Source: JAJFIE01 sp964344255
Lineage (GTDB): Bacteria > Pseudomonadota > Alphaproteobacteria > Rhodospirillales > Casp-alpha2
Reading direction: 5' to 3'
Assembly: GCA_964344255.1 (NCBI GenBank)
Contig: CAYFMQ010000005.1
Location: 1-64,000, forward strand
Length of the DNA: 64,000 nucleotides
The position numbers and the translations under genes were made by a program. Of this stretch, positions 53,766-62,176 are shown one piece after another. The notes beneath the pieces were generated by a model that was not told where the DNA came from, did not search any database, and saw nothing but the letters and a program-made list of their open reading frames with translations. The first letter of the stretch is position 1. Each line of letters begins with the position of its first letter.

Positions 53766-54626
53766 TTAATCCTGTTGATCCTGATGTTCGAAAATGGATG
53801 TGTAACCTGCTGACCAATCAGGTGGCAATCGCAGAGTCACAGGGTCGTGGCGGGCATGTGTAGGCCGCATACCCCTGACGATGGTGCCGTGGTGGCTGCT
53901 GGGGTAGGCGGGCGTCGTATAGGGCAACGCGTCTGACGCGTTATAACCCAGAATGATGATCGGCCTTCCCCTTGAACTGTCGTTTCGTTTCGAACCGTGG
54001 ACGGTAACCCCGTGATGGATGGTGACGGTGCCTGCCGGGCCCGTCAATTCCTGGGCCGTGTCCAGAGCGATTTTGCCGTGATCGGTTTCGTCGATAAAGC
54101 CCGTCCATTCGCCATCTGGTCCATAATGATCGAAAACCGGCCCCAAGTGAGATTTGGGAATAACTTGCAGAGGGCCCTGTTCCTCCGTGACATCTTCCAG
54201 GGCGACGAGGACCTGCATGAGCGTCAGGTTCGTGTGGGGGTAAAAGGGAATATCCTGGTGCCATTTGACCTCCTGACCGCCCTCCGCCCATTTGAAATTG
54301 CTGATGCACTCCCGGAAGGTCACATCGGGACCGACCAGGTCGGCAACGACATCCGGCAAAATGCTATTGACGGCGAAATCCCAGAAAACAGGATCGAGGT
54401 CGTCGAGAAAGGCAACACGCCGGAGCCTGGGTGTCTCGGCACTGTGTCCGGTTTCCAGATCGAAAGTGCCATCCGATTGAGTCAGAGAGCGGGATCGCTC
54501 AACGAGATTAGCCATTGCCTTTCTCAGTTTAGAGAGCCAGTCATCGCCGATCATGCCGGGCAGACAGAGGTACCCTTCCTTGTGATAGAAGTCCTGCTGT
54601 TCCGCCGTCAGTACATGATCAGTCAA
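53766..54626 (-). CDS. Phytanoyl-CoA dioxygenase (PhyH) family protein
   Basis: 286 residues. The 2OG-Fe(II) facial triad is HQD (KWHQDIPFYPHTNL) plus the distal His of HHGVTVHGSKRN. The start is a TTG that overlaps the upstream gene by 8 bp, with GAGGGGGG 9 nt before it. It lacks the ectoine hydroxylase signature, so it should not be called EctD. It probably hydroxylates a small molecule made or used by its M24 neighbour. Confidence 0.85.
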   Translation of the reverse strand: MTDHVLTAEQQDFYHKEGYLCLPGMIGDDWLSKLRKAMANLVERSRSLTQSDGTFDLETGHSAETPRLRRVAFLDDLDPVFWDFAVNSILPDVVADLVGPDVTFRECISNFKWAEGGQEVKWHQDIPFYPHTNLTLMQVLVALEDVTEEQGPLQVIPKSHLGPVFDHYGPDGEWTGFIDETDHGKIALDTAQELTGPAGTVTIHHGVTVHGSKRNDSSRGRPIIILGYNASDALPYTTPAYPSSHHGTIVRGMRPTHARHDPVTLRLPPDWSAGYTSIFEHQDQQD

Positions 54627-55797
54627 TGACGTGAACCCCCCTCGGGAAACTGGTCAGGCATTCGTTGCCGTTTTCCGTGACACGGACGGTTTCGCTCATT
54701 TCCATGCCCCAACCGTCCATCCACATGCCCAGCATGACATGAACCGTGTTGTTGGGCTCCAGCACCGTTGCTTCGTTGGCGCGGAGGCTGATGGTGCGTT
54801 CGCCCCAATCGGGTGGGTAGCCCAATCCGATGCCGTAGCCGATGCGGGATTCCTTCTTCAGGCCATAGCGTGAAATAACGCCGCGCCAGGCCGCTTCCAC
54901 ATCGCCGGCGGTAACGCCCGCCTTCATCATGTCCAGTACGGCCTCCAGGCCTTCTTCGACGGCCTTGGCGGTGTCGTTCAACTCCTTGGGAGGATTTCCC
55001 AGGTGCACCGTACGCGCGAGACCGACGTTGTAATGGCGAACGGCGGCGGAAAGTTCCAGGGCGCAGGTTTGACCGTCCTCGAACGTGTCCTCGGTCCACA
55101 TCAGGTGTGGGGCCGACGCCGTTTCACCAGCCATGATCAATGGGCAGAGCGATGTGATGTCGCCGGCGATCTCCGGATGGCCGGACATCTGAACCTTGAA
55201 GAGTTCGCCCACGGCGTCGCATTGGCGCACGCCGACGCGGATAACCTCGCGGGCGCGTTCGTGGACTTTGGCGGCGATCTCCGCCGCCATGCGCATGTAG
55301 TTCAGTTCCGTCTCGGACTTGACGGACCGGATCCAGTTGACCAGCGTGTCGGCGTCGATGAACCGGGCGTTGGGCAGGCCTTTTTGCAGGCAGGCAAAGG
55401 CCCGGGGCGAGAAAAAGAAAGTGTCTGATTCATAGCCGATGCGTTTGCCGTCCCAGCCCAGGTCTTTCAGGTAGTTGGCGATCCAGTCCATGGGGTGGAT
55501 ATCGGTCTTGTGGACATGGTCTTCGGGGAAGCCGACCACATATTCAGGCGGCATATGGGCTGTCAAACGTCCACCCACTGCATCCATGGCGCGCCCGATC
55601 CAGTAAGGCTCGCCCTCCTCCAGGGAAAGCGCCACGATCTGCGGCGTATAAAACGACCAGCCGTCATAGCCGGTGAGATAATTCTGGTTGGGAACGTCCG
55701 TAACGATCAACGCATCCAGGTTCAGTTCCGCCATACGGGCGCGAACCCTGGCGATCCTCGCCTGGTATTCCTCCTTGCTGAACGGCGGTTTGATCAT
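54619..55797 (-). CDS. Creatinase-like M24 protein, DoeA-related, metal ligands lost
   Basis: 392 residues. The N-terminal half (DVPNQNYLTGYDGWSFY, APHLMWTEDTFEDG) resembles ectoine hydrolase DoeA. In the C-terminal pita-bread fold the metal ligands are replaced: CALELSAAVRHYNVGLART (both Asp gone) and GYGIGLGYPPDW (Tyr for the GHGIG His). So it should work metal-free, like creatinase. The start is ATG 55797, 37 bp after tyrA on the same strand. Substrate unknown; ectoine itself is possible but no other doe genes are here. Confidence 0.82.
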   Translation of the reverse strand: MIKPPFSKEEYQARIARVRARMAELNLDALIVTDVPNQNYLTGYDGWSFYTPQIVALSLEEGEPYWIGRAMDAVGGRLTAHMPPEYVVGFPEDHVHKTDIHPMDWIANYLKDLGWDGKRIGYESDTFFFSPRAFACLQKGLPNARFIDADTLVNWIRSVKSETELNYMRMAAEIAAKVHERAREVIRVGVRQCDAVGELFKVQMSGHPEIAGDITSLCPLIMAGETASAPHLMWTEDTFEDGQTCALELSAAVRHYNVGLARTVHLGNPPKELNDTAKAVEEGLEAVLDMMKAGVTAGDVEAAWRGVISRYGLKKESRIGYGIGLGYPPDWGERTISLRANEATVLEPNNTVHVMLGMWMDGWGMEMSETVRVTENGNECLTSFPRGVHVID

Positions 55798-55834
55798 GGC
55801 TTGGCCTTTCGTGCAGGGAGGGAGAGGGGAACGG

Positions 55835-56749
55835 TCAGGTTTTCTGATCTTCCGGCGTATGCTGCTTCGCTTCGATGATGCTACGTCGGACGGACCGGGT
55901 GCGTGTGAAGATTTCCTGCAACGTCTCTCCGTCATGCTGACGGACGGCGCGTTTCAGCATGGTGAGGTCTTCATCGAAGCGTCCCAGCATCTCAAGCACA
56001 GCGTCTGAGTTTTCTACGAAGATATCGCGCCACATCACCGGATCGGAAGCCGCGATTCGGGTGAAATCGCGGAATCCGCTGGCGGAATACTTGAAGATTT
56101 CCTGTTTCAGGTCATCACCGAGTTGGGCCGCGGTATCAACGATGGTGTAGGCGATCAGATGCGGCAGGTGCGACGTGATGGCTAGCACCTTGTCGTGATG
56201 GTCCGCATCCAGGGTTTCCACGTTCATTCCGGCGGCCTGCCACATGGCCGTTATCCTGGCGATAGCTTTTTCATCCGTGCCGGGCTCCGGCGTGATGAGG
56301 CAGAACCTGTCGATGAACAATTCGGCGAAGCCAGCTTCCGGCCCTGAATGCTCGGTTCCGGCAACCGGATGACCGGGCACCAGATGTACGCCGTCCGCCA
56401 GATGCGGCGCAACGTCACGGAGCACGCATTTCTTGGCGGAACCCACATCGCTGACAATAGCGCCGGGTTTCAAGTGCGGGCCGATGGTTTTGGCGACGGC
56501 TTCGTAAGCGCCAAGCGGCGTGCAGATCATCACCAGGTCGGCATCACGGACAGCTTCCTGCTGGTCCAGGGTGACATGGTCCGCAAGACCGAGTTCCATG
56601 ACCTTGTCCAGCGTCGCCTGGGTTCTTGCGGTGACGGTGATGTGTCCGGCGAGTCCGTCGCGGCGCATGACTCGGGCGAGGCTCGAGCCGATCAGCCCAA
56701 TACCGATAAAGGTGACACGGTCAAAAAGCGGCGTATCAGTATTACTCAT
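55835..56749 (-). CDS. tyrA: Prephenate/arogenate dehydrogenase
   Basis: 304 residues. Rossmann loop GIGLIGSSLARVM (about residue 13), CTPLGAYEAV, VSDVGSAKK and HPVAGTEHSGPEAGF are the TyrA/TyrC motifs. It makes the tyrosine precursor by oxidative decarboxylation with NAD(P). The ATG at 56749 overlaps hisC by 8 bp, so the two are translated together. Confidence 0.92.
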   Translation of the reverse strand: MSNTDTPLFDRVTFIGIGLIGSSLARVMRRDGLAGHITVTARTQATLDKVMELGLADHVTLDQQEAVRDADLVMICTPLGAYEAVAKTIGPHLKPGAIVSDVGSAKKCVLRDVAPHLADGVHLVPGHPVAGTEHSGPEAGFAELFIDRFCLITPEPGTDEKAIARITAMWQAAGMNVETLDADHHDKVLAITSHLPHLIAYTIVDTAAQLGDDLKQEIFKYSASGFRDFTRIAASDPVMWRDIFVENSDAVLEMLGRFDEDLTMLKRAVRQHDGETLQEIFTRTRSVRRSIIEAKQHTPEDQKT

Positions 56750-57875
56750 GGGATGACCCCGCCTGGTCAGATGGGTTTGATTCAAGAAACTCGCCGATAA
56801 CATGAACGACGGTGCGCATTTCGTCCATACGGCCGATGGTTATGCGCAGCCATTCCGGCAGGCCGTAACCGGCCATGCGGCGCACGATAATGCCGTGCTG
56901 TTTCAGATAAGCGTCACAGGCTTCCGCATTACGGCCTTCTTCAGCGGGCAATCTGAGGAGGATGAAGTTACCGACGCTGTCGGTCAGCTCAATGCCGTGA
57001 TTGTCCAGCTTGCGCAGTTCGTTGACGGTCCAGTCGCGAATCTTCAGGTTCTCCTCGCGCACCATGTCGGTGAATGACGTATCCTTCAGTGCCGCAACAC
57101 CGGCGGCCTGGGCGGCGGCGTTGACATTGAACGGCCCCCGGACGCGATTCAGCACGTCGGCGATTTCCTTCGGGCAGTAACCCCATCCCAGGCGCAATCC
57201 GCCAAGGGCGTGGATTTTGGAAAAAGTCCGCGTCATCACGACGTTGTTGGCGCGATCCACCAGTTCGCTGCCGGCGCTATAGTCATCCCGGATCACGAAT
57301 TCGGCGTAGGCGGCGTCCAGAACCAGAAGGACATCTTCCGGCAGGCCCTGCAAAAGGCGCTCCACCTCCGAATTCGACAGGTAAGTTCCCGTCGGATTGT
57401 TTGGGTTCGCCAGAAAGACGATTTTCGTGCGCTCCGTTACATGGGCGAGCAGGGAGTCCACGTCGGCTGTCAGGTCGGTTTCGGGCGCCGCTACCGGCGT
57501 TGCCCCGGCAGCCCTGGCGCTGATGGCGTACATCAGGAAGCCATGCGCGCTGTGCAGGACTTCATCACCGGGGCCCGCATAGGCGTAACACAACAGCGAC
57601 AATATCTCGTCGGAACCGGCGCCGCAGACGATGCGGTCTGCATCAAGCCCGTAAAGCGTCGCAAGCTCCTGACGCAGACCGATTGCGCCGCCGTCGGGGT
57701 AGCGATGAAGTTCTCCCGCCAGGGCCATGTAGGCCTCCATGGCCTTCGGGCTGGGGCCGAAGGCGCCTTCGTTGGAAGACAGCTTGATGGTTCTGCTCTT
57801 TCCTTCGATGCCGGATTCACCGCCCACATAGGGGGCTATTTCCATGATACCGGGCCGGGGTCGGGGTGATGTCAT
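56742..57875 (-). CDS. hisC: Histidinol-phosphate/aromatic aminotransferase
   Basis: 377 residues, fold-type I PLP aminotransferase. LSSNEGAFGPSPKAMEAY, NPNNPTGTYLS and the PLP lysine in MTRTFSKIHALGGLRLGWGY are present. Its place between chorismate mutase and tyrA suggests a role in aromatic amino acid transamination (HisH_b/AroAT type) as well as or instead of histidine synthesis. Confidence 0.9.
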   Translation of the reverse strand: MTSPRPRPGIMEIAPYVGGESGIEGKSRTIKLSSNEGAFGPSPKAMEAYMALAGELHRYPDGGAIGLRQELATLYGLDADRIVCGAGSDEILSLLCYAYAGPGDEVLHSAHGFLMYAISARAAGATPVAAPETDLTADVDSLLAHVTERTKIVFLANPNNPTGTYLSNSEVERLLQGLPEDVLLVLDAAYAEFVIRDDYSAGSELVDRANNVVMTRTFSKIHALGGLRLGWGYCPKEIADVLNRVRGPFNVNAAAQAAGVAALKDTSFTDMVREENLKIRDWTVNELRKLDNHGIELTDSVGNFILLRLPAEEGRNAEACDAYLKQHGIIVRRMAGYGLPEWLRITIGRMDEMRTVVHVIGEFLESNPSDQAGSSHE

Positions 57876-57912
57876 CAGTGTGCTTTCAGGGTTGTGTTAT
57901 GGAACGGTCCAA

Positions 57913-58878
57913 TCAGGAGACCTTGCGGGCCGTAAATCCTTTGTCGGACTTCCTCCGGTCTGCCGTGTCGCGGGGTTTCCTGCGGCGGTCAATGCCACGG
58001 CGGACCGCAATCGATGTATTCATTTCGGTCTCCGTCAGCGGTTGCGCATAAGCGCCGAGCCAGACCAGTTGATCGGTGTCTCCCTCCAGTCGCTCCAGGA
58101 CGCCTTCAAGACGCTTGTCATTGCCGGCAACAAATCCGTCAAGCTCCACCATGAACAGCCTGTAATCCCCGCCCAGCATGGACCAGTCCATGACCAGGCC
58201 GGCGTTCAGGCCGCAGTTATTGAATGCCGATTTCAACCGTGCGCTGCTGATCTGGCCATCGACAGGAAAAGCAAACACGGAGGTGTCGCGCCCGGTTTCT
58301 GTCGGCGGCGCTTTGCTTATCACCAGGGCATCAAGTTGCGAACCGCGTGCGTTACTGCGTCCGGCAAAAGGCAGGCGGCACACGATCATAGGCCGGCCCT
58401 CTTCGCCGTTTGCCAGATAGCGCCACCAGATATCGTCGGAATCCCGGACCGGAAAGGGCAGAACCCCGACGGTGGCATTCCCGTTGGAAACGTCTTCGAT
58501 GACGGAAACGGCGTTCTGGTGACGGATCATCGGGGAAAAGGAACCGAAATGATCCCGCGCCAGATCCATATAACCGTCATTCTCGTTCGGCGCCTGGACG
58601 GCAATGAAGAAAGGCCCTTCCAGCATCAGGGTGCCGGAGATCAATTCCCGCCACATCTGCAGGATGGTGTATTTGGAAAAGGAACCGCGGTGCCGTTCGG
58701 CAAGGCGGTATAGAATTTCCGCTTCCCGGGCCGGGCGGTACTTGGGCTGGTCCGGGTCCTTTGCATGCCTGACATGCTCCACAATAAGGGCGCGTTCCAT
58801 CAACAGATCGTGGATTGAATTGTCAATCCTGTCGATCTGCGCCCTTAGGTCATCCAGTGAAGGCTTCTTGTCAGCCAT
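57913..58878 (-). CDS. Chorismate mutase with degenerate PDT-like domain and ACT domain
   Basis: 321 residues. Residues 1-90 are an AroQ chorismate mutase (LDDLRAQIDRIDNSIHDLLM, RPAREAEIL). The middle (about 90-215) looks like prephenate dehydratase but lacks the TRF motif; QLDALVISKAP stands where TRFLVI is expected. The end is ACT-like (YRLFMVELDGFVAGNDKRLE, WLGAYAQPL), which would sense phenylalanine or tyrosine. First gene of chorismate mutase - hisC - tyrA. Confidence 0.85.
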   Translation of the reverse strand: MADKKPSLDDLRAQIDRIDNSIHDLLMERALIVEHVRHAKDPDQPKYRPAREAEILYRLAERHRGSFSKYTILQMWRELISGTLMLEGPFFIAVQAPNENDGYMDLARDHFGSFSPMIRHQNAVSVIEDVSNGNATVGVLPFPVRDSDDIWWRYLANGEEGRPMIVCRLPFAGRSNARGSQLDALVISKAPPTETGRDTSVFAFPVDGQISSARLKSAFNNCGLNAGLVMDWSMLGGDYRLFMVELDGFVAGNDKRLEGVLERLEGDTDQLVWLGAYAQPLTETEMNTSIAVRRGIDRRRKPRDTADRRKSDKGFTARKVS

Positions 58879-58977
58879 TTAGGTCAAAATCCCGGTGTCT
58901 TCAAAAAGTGTGTGCAAACACTGTATTCTAGCGGGTTTCGTGGCTCTTCCACGCATAAAATTCCATCTGAAATCAAA

Positions 58978-59004
58978 CGGTTCGGACCCTAATCGGCTGA
59001 ACCG
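58978..59004 (-). terminator. Possible terminator after the 59034 methyltransferase
   Basis: CGGTTC and GAACCG are inverted across 15 nt. On the minus strand the stem is followed by TTTGATTT, a weak T-run, 30 bp after the gene's stop. Confidence 0.4.
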
Positions 59005-59033
59005 GATAAATCAAAGAAAACCTTGGATTTTAA

Positions 59034-59825
59034 TCAACGATTTTGGCGGGGAAGGCGGTTGTCGACAACGAGCCTGGCGGCGGGTTTGGCGCCATTTCTG
59101 GGGCTGTTCCAGGGAACGCCTTCGGTTGTTATAGCGTAGCGGCGTTTTGCCACTTCCGCGTTCGGTTGACCGGCATAGAGCTGTTTGCTGGCCTCGGTGA
59201 TGAGCACGCCGCCGAAGCGGGAAAAAGCGGTTGAGCCGACTTTTTCCCAGGCGGTGCACGAAGACATCAGCATCCTTGAATCGATCGGCGGTACGAAAAG
59301 CGCCGTTTCCGTCGATATCGGCGTAAACATGGTATCCCGCAACAGATCAGACAATTGGCGACCGGAATAGGGCCTGCCGTTGCCGAACGGCGTTCGTTCC
59401 AGTCTGGCCCAAACGCCCCGGCGGTTGGGGGTGACGACCAGCAATTTGCCGCTGCCGGCGAGGACACGCCATGCTTCCCTTAACAACGGGCGAACCGGTT
59501 CGGCGCTTTCCAGGGCATGAACCAGCAGAACCCTGTCCATGCTAAGGTCGTCAAACGGTAGTTCCATTTCATCCGTCAGGACCGTCAGACCGTCACCGTC
59601 GGGTGGCCAGTGAAGAACGCCCTGGCCGGCGGGCATGGCGGCGATGGTGCGCTCGGCCTCTTCCATGAAAGGCCTGAGATAGGGCGTGGCGAAGCCGAGC
59701 CCGAGGACACGCATGCCCGTTACATCCGGCCACATTTTTCGAATGCGGAGCCGGATCATGCGGCGCGCGACCTTGCCTATGGTGGATTCATAAAAATCCC
59801 GAATATCAACGACATCAGTCCACAT
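59034..59825 (-). CDS. Class I SAM-dependent methyltransferase
   Basis: 263 residues. MRVLGLGFATPYLRPF replaces the usual SAM loop, then LPFDDLSMDRVLLVHALE and EAWRVLAGSGKLLVVTPNRRG complete the fold. It is of a group found in many Rhodospirillales with no settled substrate, and it is divergent from the GST across 76 bp. Confidence 0.82.
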   Translation of the reverse strand: MWTDVVDIRDFYESTIGKVARRMIRLRIRKMWPDVTGMRVLGLGFATPYLRPFMEEAERTIAAMPAGQGVLHWPPDGDGLTVLTDEMELPFDDLSMDRVLLVHALESAEPVRPLLREAWRVLAGSGKLLVVTPNRRGVWARLERTPFGNGRPYSGRQLSDLLRDTMFTPISTETALFVPPIDSRMLMSSCTAWEKVGSTAFSRFGGVLITEASKQLYAGQPNAEVAKRRYAITTEGVPWNSPRNGAKPAARLVVDNRLPRQNR

Positions 59826-59901
59826 AAAAATACTTTAACACATAGAAGTAGGGCTGCGGCAATGATAGGTTAGGAAAAGTCCGATAGCCAAGGGGGGCCC
59901 C

Positions 59902-60507
59902 ATGAAACTCTGTTACTCGTCGACGTCACCTTATGTACGCAAGGTTTCCATGACGGCAATTGAAACCGGCATGGACGACAGGATCGAAAATATACCCTTT
60001 TTTCCGGTCGGCCCGGCGACGGGGGTGGCCGAGTACAATCCGCTGGGCAAGGTGCCGGCGCTGATCCTCGACGATGGCTCGGTTCTCTATGATTCCCCGG
60101 TTATCTGCGAATACCTGGACGATCTTGCGGGCGGGTGCGGCTTGTTTCCCAAATCCGGCCAGGAACGCTGGACGGCCCTGCATCTCCAGGCGCTGGCAGA
60201 CGGCGTGCTCGATGCCGGTATCCTGATCCTGATGGAAAACCGCCGACCCGAGGATGAGCGATCGCCGGACTGGATCGAACGACAGATGCAAGCCATGACG
60301 CAGGGTCTGGACGTTATGGAGAGCGAAGTCGAAAAGCTGGGCGAGGATGTGACCATCGCCCACATAACCTTCTGTGCGGCGCTGGGCTGGATCGATTTCC
60401 GGCAGGTTATCGACTGGCGCGATGGCCGCCCGGCTCTGGCCGACTGGTATGCCGGTTATTCCGCCCGCCCGTCCGTCATGGCGACGGAACCGAAAGACCC
60501 TGTGTAA
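59902..60507 (+). CDS. Glutathione S-transferase
   Basis: 201 residues. Thioredoxin-like N-domain starts KLCYSSTSPYVRKVSMTAIE, with the Ser of SPYVRK as the candidate glutathione-activating residue, NPLGKVPALILDDG (cis-Pro) and DSPVICEYLDDL (the glutamate-binding motif). An all-helical C-domain follows. AAGGGGGG precedes the ATG. Confidence 0.9.
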   Translation: MKLCYSSTSPYVRKVSMTAIETGMDDRIENIPFFPVGPATGVAEYNPLGKVPALILDDGSVLYDSPVICEYLDDLAGGCGLFPKSGQERWTALHLQALADGVLDAGILILMENRRPEDERSPDWIERQMQAMTQGLDVMESEVEKLGEDVTIAHITFCAALGWIDFRQVIDWRDGRPALADWYAGYSARPSVMATEPKDPV

Positions 60508-60530
60508 CCTGAGGGGCTGACAAAAAGGCA

Positions 60531-60554
60531 AAAAAAACCGGACAGATCGTCCGG
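60531..60554 (-). terminator. Rho-independent terminator of the small membrane protein gene
   Basis: On the minus strand CCGGAC and GTCCGG form a 6-bp stem with a 5-nt loop, followed by seven T (seven A at 60531-60537 on +). It lies 38 bp past the stop of the 33-35 residue protein, showing that the tiny gene is a real minus-strand transcript. Confidence 0.8.
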
Positions 60555-60591
60555 CTCAGTTTAGAGAGATTTGCAGAGAGGGTAATTGCCG

Positions 60592-60699
60592 CTAGCTCAT
60601 CGCGGCGAAAGCTATAGTGACCAGTCCGAGGACCGATCCGACCAACATGCCGGCACCTACTTGAACCAAAGAATGAGTAGCGCTTGTAAACATGTTCAT
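60592..60699 (-). CDS. Tiny membrane protein (33-35 aa)
   Basis: MNMFTSATHSLVQVGAGMLV continues into a single hydrophobic helix (GSVLGLVTIAFAAMS). The second ATG (60693) is 8 nt after GGAGG and is the likelier start; the first (60699) is too close. It stands alone with a Crp-type site upstream (60765-60784) and a terminator downstream (60531-60554). No family recognised. The gene is too short for ordinary gene callers. Confidence 0.75.
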   Translation of the reverse strand: MNMFTSATHSLVQVGAGMLVGSVLGLVTIAFAAMS

Positions 60700-60764
60700 T
60701 TCCTCCAGATGGGGTAAATGGGGTCTTTTCATGTAAATAACGGTACCAAAAAGGCATACGGCTG

Positions 60765-60784
60765 CATGTGATGGTGATCACATG
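60765..60784. promoter_or_regulatory. Crp-type binding site
   Basis: CATGTGAT-GGTG-ATCACATG, perfect 8-bp arms containing the consensus TGTGA-N6-TCACA. Its centre is about 75 bp before the tiny gene's start; with a minus-strand TTATTT -10 near 60735-60740 it would lie near -43, the usual class II activator position. Confidence 0.7.
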
Positions 60785-60801
60785 GTTAAAATTTTTAGTT
60801 A

Positions 60802-60815
60802 ATTTTACGTAAAAT
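60802..60815. promoter_or_regulatory. 14-bp palindrome upstream of the Crp-type site
   Basis: ATTTTAC-GTAAAAT, perfect, in very AT-rich DNA between the Crp-type site and the FAD oxidoreductase 3' end. It could be a second operator of the same promoter. The rest of 60785-60908 is AT-rich and holds no gene. Confidence 0.35.
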
Positions 60816-60908
60816 ACGATTTAACCAATTGTTATTTAAGTAAATTTTGATTGAAATTTTTTTGAGAAATTTCCCCAAATCCCGGACGTTTGGGGCATAA
60901 ATTTGTAT

Positions 60909-62087
60909 TCAGATTACGTTGGCTTCCATGACCGGGGTGTTGTTGATAACCCTGTCCAGGCCAAAACGGCTGAGATTGAGGCTATCAAACCGGCCAAGCG
61001 TGACCAGTTCCGATACGGCCCTGCCGATGGCCGGACTTTGCTGCAGGCCGTGCCCGGAAAATCCGTTGGCGAAAATCAGGTTGGGAATATCCGGATGCGT
61101 GCCGATGATCGCGTTCTGGTCCAGGGTGTTGTAGGCATAAAGCCCGGCCCAGGCGTTGACGACCTTGATGGCTTCGAAGGCGGGCACACGATTGGCAAGA
61201 ACGGGCCAGATGTTTTCGTCAAAAAATCCGTAATCCACCTCCAGGTCCGTACAGTCGGCGTCGTGCGCCGGGTCCGGTGATATGCCACAGATGTAGCTTT
61301 GTCCCTCGGGCCGGAAATAGGCGCCGGTGGGGTCCACGGTGAGCGGACATCCTTGCGGGCCTTCGCGGCAGTCAAAGACAAAGACGAAACGCTTGCGGGG
61401 GTGAACGGGCAAATCCAACCCGGCCATGCGGGCAATGTTCAGGGCAAAGGGCCCGGCAGCGTTAATCGCCATGCCGCAATTCAGCGTCTGGCCCGAAGCG
61501 AGGCCGACGGCGGAAATCCGGTTGCCGTTCTTTTCAAGGCCGCTAACCGTGTCTTCCAGGTAAACGGCGCCCAGGTGCCGGGCCTTTTTCCTGAACGCCT
61601 GTAACAGGGAATAGGGATCGGTCCAGCCTTCGTGTGCGCCGCCGAAGCTGCCGGCGACAATGTCATCGCAATTGAGCCAGGGAAACCGCTGGCGAAGGGC
61701 GTCGGTTTCCAGGAATGCCGTTTCAGCCCCCTCGGCGTGCTGGATGGCGACGTTGTTTTCCAGAACGGCCTTGCCTTTCTCGCTCGCCAGCAGAAGGTAG
61801 CCATTTGCGGTGAAGGGTAACCCAGGGGCGTCACCGTCGACGGTAAAGTTTTCATCCGCATTGCGAAGGAACGTCATGGCGAATTGCGACATGCGGATGT
61901 TTTCGGGCGTTGAGAATTGCTGTCGGATGCCGCCGGCGGACCGGGCGGTGGAACTGTCCTGATAGGTAGGGTCGCGCTCGATTACCGTTACAGAGCCGGT
62001 AAAATCGGGGGAAGCCATCAGGAAATAGGCGCACGCACTGCCGATGACGCCGCCACCGATGATGACAATGTCGCTGGTTTCAGACAT
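60909..62087 (-). CDS. FAD-dependent oxidoreductase (DAO family)
   Basis: 392 residues. The dinucleotide motif IIGGGVIGSACAYFL (about residue 9), RSAGGIRQQFSTPENIRM and the C-terminal GFSGHGLQQSPAIGRAVSEL place it among D-amino acid oxidase/FOXRED1-like flavoproteins. The substrate is likely a secondary or D-amino acid, but no neighbour narrows it. GGGGGGC lies upstream of the ATG. Confidence 0.88.
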   Translation of the reverse strand: MSETSDIVIIGGGVIGSACAYFLMASPDFTGSVTVIERDPTYQDSSTARSAGGIRQQFSTPENIRMSQFAMTFLRNADENFTVDGDAPGLPFTANGYLLLASEKGKAVLENNVAIQHAEGAETAFLETDALRQRFPWLNCDDIVAGSFGGAHEGWTDPYSLLQAFRKKARHLGAVYLEDTVSGLEKNGNRISAVGLASGQTLNCGMAINAAGPFALNIARMAGLDLPVHPRKRFVFVFDCREGPQGCPLTVDPTGAYFRPEGQSYICGISPDPAHDADCTDLEVDYGFFDENIWPVLANRVPAFEAIKVVNAWAGLYAYNTLDQNAIIGTHPDIPNLIFANGFSGHGLQQSPAIGRAVSELVTLGRFDSLNLSRFGLDRVINNTPVMEANVI

Positions 62088-62110
62088 GGAACGCCAGCCC
62101 CCCTAGAAAA

Positions 62111-62147
62111 GAAAACGGCTCCGCATCCTGTTATGAACGCGGAGCCG
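62111..62147 (-). terminator. Rho-independent terminator after phaB
   Basis: CGGCTCCGC (62116-62124) pairs with GCGGAGCCG (62139-62147). On the minus strand it is followed by TTTTCTTTTC. It ends the phaA-phaB transcript before the flavoprotein gene. Confidence 0.88.
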
Positions 62148-62176
62148 CATTTTGGCAATGTCGGGTCCTCTTCGGG

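Noticed and set aside
53766..54626. Ectoine hydroxylase EctD
   Set aside because: PhyH family membership is clear but the EctD signature around the HxD motif is absent.
60476..60781. 101-codon minus-strand frame over the tiny gene
   Set aside because: Different frame from the ribosome-site-led 33-35 residue ORF and runs through its terminator.
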